This document shows positions 11,630 to 23,137 of a stretch of 64,000 nucleotides of DNA, one piece after another; positions within the stretch are counted from its first letter, which is position 1, and each line of letters opens with the position of its first letter. Source of the stretch: Amoebidium appalachense (taxonomy: Eukaryota > Ichthyosporea); NCBI GenBank assembly GCA_963693365.1, contig CAVNZM010000013.1, positions 6,014,001 through 6,078,000 of the forward strand, read 5' to 3'. The notes under the pieces were generated by a model that saw only the letters and a list, made by a program, of their open reading frames with translations, was not told where the DNA came from and did not search any database. Position numbers and translations under genes: made by a program.

Positions 11630-12580
11630 TCAGAATAAGCTGCTGAGACTGGCACTCAAGGAGCCCCCTCCAAAGCCTTCGGCCCTACGCAGCGCAGGGC
11701 TGGTGACGGGGCTGTGGCTGGCGCTGTTGCAGTCTATGTTTGTAGGGCCGCGGGTGTTGACGATGGCCAGCAGGTAGGCGCGAAAGTCGCACGCCACCTC
11801 GGGGTCCATCAGCGTCAGGTGCAGAATGTTGGGGTCGGCCTCAGCGTCCACCAGTGCCGGGTTGAGAATCAGCTTGGCCAGCTGCTTGCTGTCGCTCAAC
11901 AGCACATTGCAGCCGCCGATCTCCACGATTGTCCATCCCCACGGGCAGCTCTACTGCTGCAGCTGGGGTGTTAGGCTTGACGTCGGTAATGCGCCTGTCC
12001 TTGAATGTAAAGCCCCACTTGTCCTTGGGTCCCTGGCGCTGCAGTAGATATGTGCGCGTGAGGGGGGAGTCGCACGTGCTGAGCACGACGTTGTCCAGCG
12101 ACCGCAGGATGGCCTTTGCCGTGTCCACCGTCGTACTGCCCAGGTCCTGCTCGTTGACGGCAAGCAGCTGGTCCCCAAACTGCAACCTGCCCGTCATTTG
12201 CCGCCCAGCAACACGATTAAGCCGAGCCACCACAATCCAGGACGCACATTTGCAAGCACAGGCCACACAAAGCAGCGCACTACATAAAAAGAACGTGCAG
12301 CACGCTGCCATACCTGCAGGCCGGCGTGAAAGGCCGGGGAGTTCCTCTGCACACAGCACACAAAGAGGGCACCGTTAAAAGTCACAAGCTCGGCGCCAAA
12401 CTCCTCATCTACGGCCTTTTCCAGCGCAAGCTCGCGCTTGAGTGGTCGGTAGTCGTCGTCATACAGGTGGTAGAAGACCAGGCTCTCCGTCGACCCCTTG
12501 AACTTTTCCGCACTGCTTACCGCCTGGATAATCTCGCACGTATTGCGGCGCCGAACGATGGACAGGTACAGGTCCGACAT
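11630..12580 (-). CDS. Tandem-PDZ protein, syntenin-like
   Basis: ATG at 12580 starts exon 1 (12580-12314), which ends in the first half of a PDZ domain (CCVQRNSPAFHAGLQ). Exon 2 from 12179 continues FGDQLLAVNEQDLGSTTVDT, completing PDZ1. A linker (YLLQRQGPKDKWGFTFKDRR) leads to PDZ2 (ITDVKPNTPAAAVELPVG, then IVEIGGCNVLLSDSKQLAKL and ILHLTLMDP). The double PDZ with this linker resembles syntenin, a scaffold that binds C-terminal tails of membrane proteins and syndecan. The frame changes by one base near 11930-11945 at CCCGTGGGGATGG, inside PDZ2. Because both sides are clearly homologous, this is a one-base lesion or an assembly error rather than an intron. The N-terminal domain of about 75 residues is not syntenin-like at sight. 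Confidence 0.6.
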
Positions 12581-14421
12581 GTTTGTTGCGTGTTAGGCAC
12601 ACGGCCAAAGACTTCGTCCTCTTGCCCCGCCCTTTTAAGTAAAGCGCAGCAGCTGCGCTGCCCGGTGTGGGCACAATTGAAGCTGCACGCACAGTTCACA
12701 GGTGGTTGGGCAAGTGCTTGTGCCCCCAGTGCTTCCAAGATATTTAAGAAAAGCTATCTGTGTGTATGCTTTCATGAGCACCAGGCGCTCTTTTCACAAG
12801 ATCCCGTCTACTTCCGCTTTACCTAGAAGGTATCGAGCTGCAGTGGTCTCGCCTGCTTAGCTACATGGATTCACCTTCCCCCTTCCTACATAGACTGTGT
12901 TTAGCTACCGAGGATTCACCTACTTGCTCCCTGCCTAGCCTGCCTAGCTAACGGTGGATTCTCCTGCTTACTTCCTGCCTAGGCTGTTTCAAACAGAAGC
13001 AGTTTGGCGTTGACTCGCCTACTTCTCCCTTTCCTAAACTGTATCTACTAACTCAGTGATTGTGAGCTCGCCCACTTCAAACTTTCCTAGGCTGTATCTA
13101 ACAACTAAAATAGGCTCTGCTGCTTCGGGCTTCAGGGCCTCCTTGGCCACCGGCGTTGAAGGCGGCTTTGACTTGATTCTTTGCAGGGGACCAGCTGGAT
13201 ACAGACGGTCATTTTGACATCTGATCTGTTGCAAATCAACATCGAGATACTGTGTAACACCGGCCGTGCTCCATATATTTGGAACATGGTTGGGTATACG
13301 GCGAGCCTGTGCAATGCGCACGCGTGCAATGCATATGCACGTATATTAATCCGCAGCTAGAGTATGCTGGCAGGAAATTACACCGTTTAATACCAGGCGG
13401 AGACACGCTGAGGTGCACTGTAGCGGTCAAGGCTGAGCATTTGTGCGACGTCGGGGTCAGTTTGTAACTCGCAGCAACCCAATACTCTGGACCAATGGAA
13501 GCCGGGGTTACTTCACAGCCTTTCGCCGGTTCGCATCTAGCCAGTGGCTCAACTGATCATCTTGAGCCGGCGCACCGCTGCACCGGCTTCAACCGCAGGC
13601 GGGCCAGGTGCGCCTCTGAAATGTATGTAAACACCTACATCACACCCCTCATCACGCCGTGATGCACCCCTCATCACACCTTGATGCATTACACGGGCCA
13701 TGGCCCATGCGCATGCCATCACTCGCCTGAGCGCAGAGCCTCTCCGCACTATATGTTGTCAACCATAGTATTCAAAGCCCATTCAAAATACATACCGTAA
13801 CGGCTACTTGCAAGGTCGAGCCACACTCTAATTCACCGTAAGAACGGACGATATGTATTGAGTAGGGCCATGCAGTGGCCCCGTTCCCTGGGGCCGCCGT
13901 TCCCGGGCAAATCTGACTCTCCCACAGGGTGAGGTCAAGTCTGTATATACACCATATTGTTTCCTATGGGTGATGGTGCAGGACTATTCATTCGTAAAAG
14001 CGGCCCAAAACAAAGAAGCCCCACCCACTTGTGCACGGCCTTCTCAACTAAGGGTACCCATGGCCACGCCTGCTGCCGCACGTCCATACACCTACATGTG
14101 CTTGCTCAAGTTAATCCAGAACGTCCAACTCCACAAGTTCGTGCAAGTGTGCATCAAAGCAGTCGGCGGCGGTGTTGTGCGCCACTCACACATTGGCTAG
14201 CCTAATTATCCTCCCCAAAATTCGAAATTAGCCCCAGCAGATTATACAAACCCTCAAGCACGCTGACATGCACACGGCACAGTCTCTTCTTCTCTTTGCT
14301 GCTTGGCTGGTGGTTGTGACTGACAGCGGGCTGTGGCTGTGACGGCCGTGCAGCCAACACCCGCGTGGGGCCACGGTCTTTGGCCATACACGCGGCAGTG
14401 GACCACAGAAATGAGCTAATA
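12581..14421. other. Intergenic region, partly degenerate tandem repeat
   Basis: From about 12830 to 13110 a degenerate unit of roughly 60 bases recurs four to five times, each with a CCTAGGCTGT-like core followed by a GATTCACCTACTT-like stretch. At 13640-13690 a CATCACGCCGTGATG palindrome sits in a 23-base direct repeat. Short open frames elsewhere have no recognisable family. Confidence 0.5.
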
Positions 14422-17371
14422 TTAGCTGGTAAATCTTCGGCGAGGCACTGGGATGGCAGGCACCAGCTTGGACAGGCTGACGTAGTACCTGTATACACAC
14501 TCATACTGTCAGACGGTGAAGCACATGCACATCCATGGGGGGAGGGGGGGTAGGAGGGTTGGGGTGGGGGGGGGGAGGCTTGCTTGATAACATGGTGGGA
14601 GGGGTGAAGACATACCTGACTAACGTGGGATTGCTGCGTGCTGCCTCAACATACTCGTCCACGCTCAGCTTCCCATCTCGATCCCTGCGTTCCAAATCAG
14701 CAACAGCCCCCCCCCCCCCCCCCCCCCCCCCCCCTCTCCATCCCTCACTTGTCAGCCTGGCGGAAGTCCCAGTCCAGGTCGGCATGGAAGGCGGCCTGTG
14801 TGGCCTGGCTGGTGGGCACCATGCTGGCCACCAGCCTGCGGAACTGGGCCTTGTCCACGGTGCTGCCGGCCCCCAGCAGCTCCACGGCCACCCGCAGCTG
14901 CTGGTCCAGGTCTATGCCGGGCAGCCGGGCCAGCACGGCCAGGCAGAAGTCCACGTGGTTGACCTGTGCTGGCGGCTCCTGCACTGCATGTCAGCCACTG
15001 CCCGTCCCCCTCCCTCCCCACTTGGCACCAGAGGGCATATACGTCCAGGGTGGCAGGGCCGGTCCTGAGCAGGAAGGCCGAGCACAGGCGCAGGGCATTG
15101 TCCTGGCTGAAGCCAAGGCCCTGCAGCACCTCCACCAGGCTGTCGTATTCCACAACCTCCCTGCACACAGTCAGTGCACACAGTGCCCCCCTGTTAGGCC
15201 CGCCCTATCTCTACCTACCTGTCCCCGGCAGCCTTGTGGCAGGCGGCATTGAGGTTGCGCAGGTCAGCCACAGTCACCCCGTGGCTGAGGCACTCCTCTG
15301 TGCAGTAGGACAGTGACTTAGTGCGGAGCTGGGCGAAACTAATGTGTATGTGTGTGTGTGTGTGTGTGTGTGCAATCAGAAAGGCTAGGGTGGTGCGGGT
15401 AAGCAGATGCTTCTGGGTGTAGTCAGAGATCTCGAGGGAGAGAGTGGTGTGTGCATGCAGTGAGTGAGGGGGTGTGTGGTTGTCAAGTGGGTGTGTGTGG
15501 CCGGGGTGGGGTTGGGTACAGGCAGAGAGAAAGTGTATGTGTAACCCTAACAGATCATATGTGGTCCTAGCATGGGCAGGGCCCACACAGAGGCAGTGTG
15601 CAGTCCACTAGGAAACAGCCACCACCAACAAATGAGAACCAGCAAGGGCAAGATCTTTGCAGGGATCCCCCTTAGCCTCTGCCCCCCACACACCTATGAC
15701 GGCCTGGTCTGTGCGGCATGTTTCTGTGACGGCCTTGAGCATATTCTGTGCTGCAGCCACCCTGTCAGCCCCCTCCCCCCCCCCCCCCTCCCCCCCCCCC
15801 CCCCCCCCCTCCCTCCCCCCTCCCCCCCCCCCCCCCCCCCCTCCCCCCTTCTTCCTCCCCCACTCCTGCCTGTCCTACCTCTGAGGGCATGCACTGTGGC
15901 CTTTAGCTTGCCCAGAACTGACCGTCGCCGCAGCAGCTTGAGTGTATTTTTCAGCTGTGCAGTCTCCCGCACCTGTACCACCCCCTCAGCATCCTCCCCT
16001 CCCCCTCCTCCCCCCCCTCCCCCCCCCCCCTCCCCTCTCCCCTCCCGGCACATACATGGCCATTGACCCAGGGGTGCTGCAGCAGGGCCTGTGCCGTGGG
16101 CCGATCCTGTGGGCTGGTGGCCAACATGGTGTCCAGCAGCTGCTGGGCTGCAGCGCTGATGCCCGCCAGCTGAGGTGGACCCTTTCTCTTCTGGATGCGT
16201 GCCAGCACCTCAAACTCGCTGCGCCCTGCCCACGGCCCAGCCGTCAGCACGCAAGCCACCTGGGCAAGCCCGGCAAGGGGAAACTTACCTGTGTAGGGTA
16301 CATTGCCGCACAGCCTGCCAACATGGTAACATGGTGGCACGGTCAGCACCCCTCCTCCCCCTCTCCCCTCCCCTTCCCCCCTTGTGCAGCACTTACAGGG
16401 AGCAGAAGAGCACGCCCACAGCCCATATGTCTGCCGAGTGGTCAAAGGGCTCATCGGCCAGCCTCTCTGGTGCCATGAACTGGGTGGTGCCCCCACCACC
16501 GCCCTCAATCATACCCTCGCTGTTGTGGCCCAGCTCTACCTGCCCATCCCCGTCAGGCCGGCCATGGCATTAGCAGGGAAAGGGCTGATCTGTACCTGTA
16601 GGGCCAGGCCAAAGTCCGACAGCTTAAGGTGGTTGTTCTCCAACGCCCGCTTGGATGATATGTCGTGCCTGCCCTAGGGTTAGCTCAGCTGCCTCCCCAA
16701 CCCTGGGCCGGCAGGCAAGCAGGCACGTACTTGTCCACACACAGGATGTTCTCTTCCTTAATGTCGCAGTGGATGATGCCCCGAGAGTGGCAGTGTGCCA
16801 CAGCCGCCAGTACCTGCCGTAGAATAACACAAACCTCGGCCTCGCTGTACTCCTGGTGCTTGCATTTGGCTGCTCCAAAATGAGAACCGACACCTCACAA
16901 CAAATAAAACAAACAAACAAACAAACAAAAGAGAGTGAGAGAGGCGGAAAAACCGCCTTGGTTGGCAGGCACATACCCAAGGCATCATAGAGGCTGCCGC
17001 CGGCCACGTACTCAGTAACTATGACGCATTCCATGCCCCCCCGTGTCTCGTACAGGCCCAGAAACCCCAGTACGTTGCGGTGCCATTGTGTCTTGCGCAT
17101 AACCGCACACTCCCTGACCACCTGCACGAACTTCAGTAAAGCGCCCTGTGCCCTCCCTTTCCCCTGGGTATTCCCTCACATCTTTCAGCGCCTGCCTGTT
17201 TGTCTTCTCTATGAACTTGAGCGCACACTTTTGGCCCGTGGCCTTCTGTGTGCCCAGCCGCACGTAGGCGAACCCCCCCCGTCCAAGGGATTGGCCGATG
17301 TCAAACACGTCCTCTAGGGGTTCGGCAGCAAGCAGCCCGCGTAGCTGCTGCTCCCACACGGCCTCGGGCAT
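14422..17371 (-). CDS. Serine/threonine kinase with C-terminal EF-hand (CDPK/CaMK-like)
   Basis: ATG at 17371 opens a kinase domain: glycine loop SLGRGGFAYV, ATP-binding lysine in CALKFIEK, alpha-C glutamate in VVRECAVM, hinge region TEYVAGGSLYDAL, catalytic loop IIHCDIKEENIL (HCD instead of HRD), DFG in LKLSDFGLAL, activation segment GGTTQFMAPERLA, DxW in HSADIWAVGVLF and HPWVNGH at the end of the C-lobe. A basic junction LLRRRSVLGKLKATVHAL follows, like the autoinhibitory part of CaM-type kinases. Further minus-strand exons encode helical repeats ending in a canonical EF-hand loop, DKDRDGKLSVDE, made by a phase-2 splice near 14,690-14,750. The last exon reads YYVSLSKLVPAIPVPRRRF before a TAA at 14422. 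Kinase followed by EF-hands is the plan of calcium-dependent protein kinases. I see no stop or start between the two halves, but the join is inferred. Confidence 0.7.
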
Positions 17372-18113
17372 TGCTTACACACGCAGCTAACACTCAGAAG
17401 AGAGGTGGGTACATGACGGTCAAAAAACTAATAGATCTAACCTTCTAACCTATAACTTTGAGGCAATAATAATATGTAAGAGCACACAGCCCCCGCACAA
17501 ATAATGGAGGGTGCGTGGCTAAAAATAGCATCTGCGGTAAAACAGCTGTTACGTAATCAGTTCAACCGTTCAGTGAGCCGCGTGCACAACAGTGCCGGCA
17601 CGAATTGCAGAACACTGCAGCTGCACTGAAACACACTTGAAAGTGTTGCACGAGTGGTTGCACGTGGCTGGCGGAGCTACATATTTACACACTCACTAGG
17701 TGACCATTCGATAGTAGCTGTGGACTTATCATAGAATAACGCTCCTATAGCATTGTTCGTCAAAACCCATTACACCTTTTAACACACACTACATGAAGGG
17801 CGTTTGTCGCACAGTGAGTTTGCCACCGTCTGAAAACCCTAGCTAACACTAGTGCTCACCTTCGTTTTTTTCTTACCACTACCCGCCTACACTGTTTACG
17901 CGGACGAGAGAGGTGGTTCAGCTACGCCACGGCAGCCAGCGTAGGCCTGCCAGCGCCGGCACGACGAGGTGCAGCCAAAGGCCAGTCATAGTGTACGTGT
18001 GCGGTAGCTGGGACCGGGCTTAGTGGCTTTGAGCCCTGCACCCAGCCCGCCTTGCACTTGCGCCCGGTCAAACGGCTTGGGCCGGGCCAGTGGGTTGTGA
18101 GCGTTTGACCAGT
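17372..18113. other. Divergent promoter region between kinase and TRMO
   Basis: A 740-base spacer between divergent start codons, less GC-rich than the genes. TTACGTAA lies at 17549-17556. No coding signal was seen. Confidence 0.5.
17549..17556. promoter_or_regulatory. TTACGTAA palindrome upstream of the kinase
   Basis: The octamer, again followed by TC, lies 178 bases upstream of the kinase ATG (minus strand) and 560 bases upstream of the TRMO ATG. It may serve both genes. Confidence 0.45.
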
Positions 18114-18608
18114 ATGGCACCCGGTGGGCTGCTGGCGGGGGCCGGCCTGGCCGGCCTGGCCCTGGCTCTTGCATACGGCCTGTGTGAGTGGTCCCCACAA
18201 GATGCACTTTATGGACCCACATGACCTTTTTCCTCCCTCCTCTCGGCCCTGCACGGCCCTGTTCCAACACATACGCAAAAAATTCCACAAACATACACTC
18301 AGACCCAACTGACTTGGTGCCTGCGCAACTGCATACGTGCTAATACCGTGCTACCGTCTTGTGGGCCAGCTGTCCGGGGCCAGACCAAGCAACTCGAGAG
18401 GGACCTTGCCGCGGAACGCCGGCTCCGGGAACAGGCACAATCCAACCGCGCGGCAGAGAGGGCCGGCCGCATAGCTGCAGAGAAGGTGTGTTTTTGCCTG
18501 TGTGCATGTAGGCGTGCATGTGCGCGCACGCATGCGCGCACGCTGTGTGTGTGTGCGTGCACGCTGTGTGTGTGTGTGTGTGCGCGTGCGTGCGTGCACA
18601 CGTGCGCG

Positions 18609-18660
<52 letters not shown>

Positions 18661-19153
18661 TGTGTCTCTGTGTGTGTGTGTGCGCGCGCGCCCGCGCGCG
18701 TGCGTGCGTGCGTGCGTGCATGTGTGTGCGCATATGTGTGTTTGTGTGGAGTTGGCGGGGTAGGATGGGTGGGCGGGGAGGAGAAATCCAGTAACTGAAA
18801 GGTATGGGCAACAGAAACTCAAAGCGGCCTTGTTGGGGTCCACGGGCACTCCAACAGAGGTGGGTGGGCAGGGGCCAGGGGACAGGGCAGAGGGGGCTGC
18901 AGGGTCTGACCACCGTGCAGGACGCTGGGGAGGTGTGGCAGTTCCGGCCAATAGGCCACGTGGAGTCGGTCTTCCGTACCCGCCACGGAACCCCGCGCCA
19001 GGGGTGAGTATAGGGGAAAAGAGGGGGGGGGGGGGGGGGGAGGAGGCGGCTGAAAACCTGCCACCTTGGATTGCAGGGTGGTGGTGCCTTTAGCCCGGGC
19101 ACGATTGAAGTTGTTGAGGACGGCAATAGAGCCTCATGGTGCGTACACAGGGG

Positions 19154-19199
<46 letters not shown>

Positions 19200-19378
19200 G
19201 GGGGGGGGGGGGAGGGGGGGGCGGCAGCTGAGAGGGGAAGCAGGGGCGCTGCAGGGGCTGGAGGGCTACAGCCACGTGTGGCTGGTCTATGTCTTCCACC
19301 AGAACACTAACGCTGCAGCAACGGTCAAGGCAAAGGTCACCCCTCCCCGTCTCGGTACGTGCCCTCACGTCCCTGCAG

Positions 19379-19413
<35 letters not shown>

Positions 19414-20766
19414 TTCCTTCACCTCTCCTCCCCACTATTCTGATCGGCCAGGCAGGCAGCAAGGTCGGGGTGTTTTCCACGCGCAGCCCCCACCGGCCCA
19501 ACGCCATAGGGCTGACACTGGCACGGCTGGACCGAATAGACGGCGACACACTGTGGCTGGGCGGTGTGGACCTGCTGCACATGGTGGGTGTGTGGGTGGG
19601 TGGGTGGGTGGGTGGATGGGGTGGGTGGGTGGGTGGGTGGGTGAATGGGGCGGGTGGGTGCTTGGGTGGGTGGGTGGAAGGGGTGGGTGGAAGGGGTGGG
19701 TGGGTGGGTGGGTGGTGGTGGTGGTGGTGGGGGGGGGGGGGGGGAGAGGATGGGGGGGGATGGGTACCTGCAGCATATGGTGGGTGGGTGGGTGGATGGG
19801 GGAGGGGCGAGGGGGGTAGGGGGGCTGGTACCAGTGCGCGCGCGTGTGTGTGCGTGTGTGTGTGTGTGTTTTCCGGGAGGGGGGCGAGGGGGGGGAGGGG
19901 GGTACCTGCTGCAAATGGTGGGGGTATGGGTGGGGTGGGTGTGTGTGGGGGGGGGGGGGGGTGGGGGGGGGAGGGGGGCGGAGGAAGGGGGGGGGGGGGG
20001 GGGGGGGGGGAGGGGGGCGGGGGGTACCTGCTGCACATGGTGGTGGTGGTGGTTGGTGGTGGGGGGGGGGGGGGGGGGAGGGTAGTACCTGATGCACATT
20101 ACCGGGGGGGTGGGGTGTGTGTGTGTAGGGGGGGGGGGGGGGGGGTGTAATCTGCAGCACATGGTGGCCGGGGGGGGTGTACCTGCTGCATATATGGCAG
20201 GCACGGGGGCAGGGGAGGAGGGGGGGGGGGGGGGGGGGAGGGGGGCATTGCTGTGTGTATGCTGACGGAATGGCTTTGCAGACGCCCGTGCTAGACGTCA
20301 AGCCATACATAGCACAGTGGGACTCGGTGGCTGATGCACGCTGCCCTGACTGGGTGGTTGACCCCCCTGTGCAGCCCTTCGACACAGTGGTCTTCAGCAG
20401 TGTATGTGCGCCAAGGGGGCTGGGGAGGTGCTGGAGGGTTGGATTGGAGCCTGAGGGGGGTTGTGGGGGGGGGGAGGGGGGAGGGTTGCATGGGGGGTTG
20501 GAAGGGGGCTGAGGGGGGAGGGGGGGGAGAGATTGCATGGTGGGGTTGGAAGGTAGGCTGAGGGGGAAGGGGGGGGGGGGGGGGGGGGAGGGGGGTTGCA
20601 TGGGGGGGTTGAAAGGGGCTGATGGGGAGGGTCCTGGAGCAGGAGGCTGAGGCTGGGCTGGCAGCCGTGGCCGGGCACAGTGTGCTCTATGGGGACTGTG
20701 GCCCCCATACGCTCAGGGCGCTGATAGCAGACGTGCTACGTCATGATGTGCGCTCAGGTGTGCCCA

Positions 20767-20815
<49 letters not shown>

Positions 20816-20996
20816 GGGGGGAAGGGGGGGGGAGACAGGGGGGCTAACATGGAGGGTTGCAGGGCACCAGCGGGAGAGCGGTGGAGCCGGGCAGGTGTAT
20901 TCAGTGTATCTGGACGTACTGCACGTACAGTGGGCCGTGGATGGGCGCACAGTCACCGTGCTGAGTGTGACCCTGGCTGACAGCACCCACGAGTAG
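18114..20996 (+). CDS. TRMO: TRMO-like tRNA (adenine-N6)-methyltransferase (TsaA/UPF0066 family)
   Basis: About ten exons. The N-terminus has a hydrophobic stretch ([19 protein letters not shown]) and a coiled coil ([19 protein letters not shown]). These are followed by the TsaA beta-barrel: [69 protein letters not shown] and [14 protein letters not shown]. The C-terminal part ([28 protein letters not shown]) matches the second domain of animal TRMO. The enzyme N6-methylates the t6A37 base of certain tRNAs with SAM. The SPHRPN and DVKPY motifs are the catalytic and SAM-binding signature. Joins were checked for several exons (for example TCT across 18183|18370). The N-terminal hydrophobic segment is longer than expected for a soluble TRMO and could be a membrane anchor or targeting signal. 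Introns carry (GT)n and long G runs on the sense strand. Confidence 0.88.
19603..20275 (+). repeat. G-rich low-complexity intron of TRMO
   Basis: The intron between the DLLHM exon and the TPVLDVKPY exon is made of GGGT/GGT units and long G runs, with the recurring phrase TACCTGCTGCA-ATGGTG about five times. Long apparent proline-rich frames on the minus strand here come only from the repeats. Confidence 0.8.
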
Positions 20997-20999
20997 AGA

Positions 21000-21345
21000 G
21001 GGCGCATTTATTGCGACCACAGGAGTAGAAAGGGACCATCTATTCCGGCCCCAAGAGTGGAAAGGGGGCATTTATTCCGGCCACAGGGAAAGGAGGCATT
21101 TATTCCGGCCACAGGAGTAGGAAAGGGGCATTTATTCCGGCCACAAGAGTAGGAAAGGGGCATTTATTCTGGCCACAAGAGTAGGAAAGGGGCATTTATT
21201 CCGGCCACAAGAGTAGGAAAGGGGCATTTATTCCGGCCACAAGAGTAGGAAAGAGGCATTTGTCCCGGCCACAAGAGTAGGAAAGGGGCATTTATTCCGG
21301 CCACAAGAGTAGGAAAGGGGCATTTATTCCGGCCACAGGGCCAGA
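21000..21345. repeat. Minisatellite, about 33-bp unit, 11 copies
   Basis: The unit reads GGCATTTATTCCGGCCACAA then GAGTAGGAAAGG. Eleven copies can be counted, the first two and one near 21255 being divergent. It starts right after the TRMO stop, so it is likely in the 3' UTR or the convergent spacer toward TMEM11. Confidence 0.85.
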
Positions 21346-21659
21346 CGGCCACCAGCCTCCCAGCACCGCAGGAGGGAACACAACATACGTTTGGGAAATG
21401 GCTTGCTAGCAGGCAGAGGAACGAATGCTGCTGGACTGTACAGATCAAGACACTGGGCTAGGTTGCTGCTGCCAGGCAAGCGCACATGTAGCTATGCAGT
21501 GTGTGCAGCTATAAACAGTAAACAAGGCACCGTTGGTAACTGTTGCCGTTTTGAAGTGTAAGATGACGTGCAACCCCTTATCTCTCTGTAAGGAGGATGT
21601 GTATGTGGTCTATTGTGCCGGAACGAAAAGTGATGCTGAGGTATCGTTTGTGCGCGTGG

Positions 21660-21723
<64 letters not shown>

Positions 21724-21738
21724 ATGCGCGCGCGCGTC

Positions 21739-21781
<43 letters not shown>

Positions 21782-21837
21782 CGCGTGCGCCTGTGTGCGC
21801 GTACACGTGTGTGTGTGTGTGTGTTGTGTGGTGTGCA

Positions 21838-21948
21838 CTATGTGCGTGACCAGCGGTACAGCTTGACTCCACAGTACACGGCCGAGCATCCAGCCACTAT
21901 GTTGTGCAGCCGCCTCCGCACCCTATTCAACCCCGTCAGCCCCCCCCC

Positions 21949-21979
<31 letters not shown>

Positions 21980-21990
21980 CCCTTCCCCCC

Positions 21991-22038
<48 letters not shown>

Positions 22039-23106
22039 GGGGTGCATTACCTGTCATCCTTGCGCACCAGTATGGTGTGGTTGGCGTACTTCTGGGGGTC
22101 TGCCTCAAGAGCCATAGGCAGCTCCTCAAAGTAGCGGTCGGCCCGCACCACCTGCACCCGGGGTTAGAAATAAGGCAGAGAGAGTGAAGCACACTGTCAT
22201 GGCAGACAACTTATGGCAGAAACAAAAGCATACACTGGAAAAAAAGAGCACACACAACGGATATGGATCATAAGTGACGTTCAACCGCAGGGGTCTAAAG
22301 CCATTTACACTACTCGAATTTCGACCCATTCACTTCACATGCAAAACCCAGTGTAAGGGGGAGGGGGGGAGGGAAGGGGGAAGGGGGTGAATGGGTGGGA
22401 AAGGGTTAGAACGCGCTACAGCGTCCGAAGTACACATTGATGACGGATAAGACAATGCAGAGTGCAAACCACAAATGAAGAGTATGCCTAATAAGCAGAG
22501 CCCATCCTCAAGGGGGGCCCAAGTTATCCGCAGTACCGGAGTCTTAACCCATTCACCTCGTCAACGAAACCAAACTCAGACACAGTTTCACTTGAACATG
22601 GGTGGGTCACCCGTCTTGATCAGGGACGAGCCGGGGGGGGGGGGGGGGGGGCACTGCATGGTATAAAAGACCAGCACACACTTGGTTCCTGCTGCAGCAC
22701 TCACTGTGCCATGCAGACAGGATAAAATTATTCCCAATTTAACCTCAGCGCTGTTCCGCAAGTATTATGGTTCACGGATAGTGCCGCTAAATGCATTGTG
22801 CTGAAGTAAACAGGGAAGTTCCAGAACAAGGCAGCAAGTGGCGCCAGCAGCCACGCACCTGGTACTTGCAGCAGCCATCATAGGCCCAGGACACGTCGTA
22901 GATCAGCGCACACAGGCTGCTGACAAACCCCGCAGGCAGCGCCACAACAAGCGTCCCCAGCAGCCCTGTTGCCCTGTTAGGCCAGCATGCCAACCAGCAG
23001 GCTGACAGGCAGGCAGGCAGACAGGAAGGCAGGCAGGCAGGCAGGGAGGGGGCAGGCAGGCAGACAGGCAGGCAGACAGGTGGCTGGGCATGCATGCATG
23101 CAGGTA

Positions 23107-23137
<31 letters not shown>

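Noticed and set aside
19435-20601. 388-codon proline-rich minus-strand frame
   Set aside because: Low-complexity reading of G-rich TRMO introns; it runs antisense to well-supported TRMO exons.
21000-21345. CRISPR-like array
   Set aside because: The repeats are head-to-tail with no unique spacers, in a eukaryotic context; it is a minisatellite. The same holds for 48080-48830.
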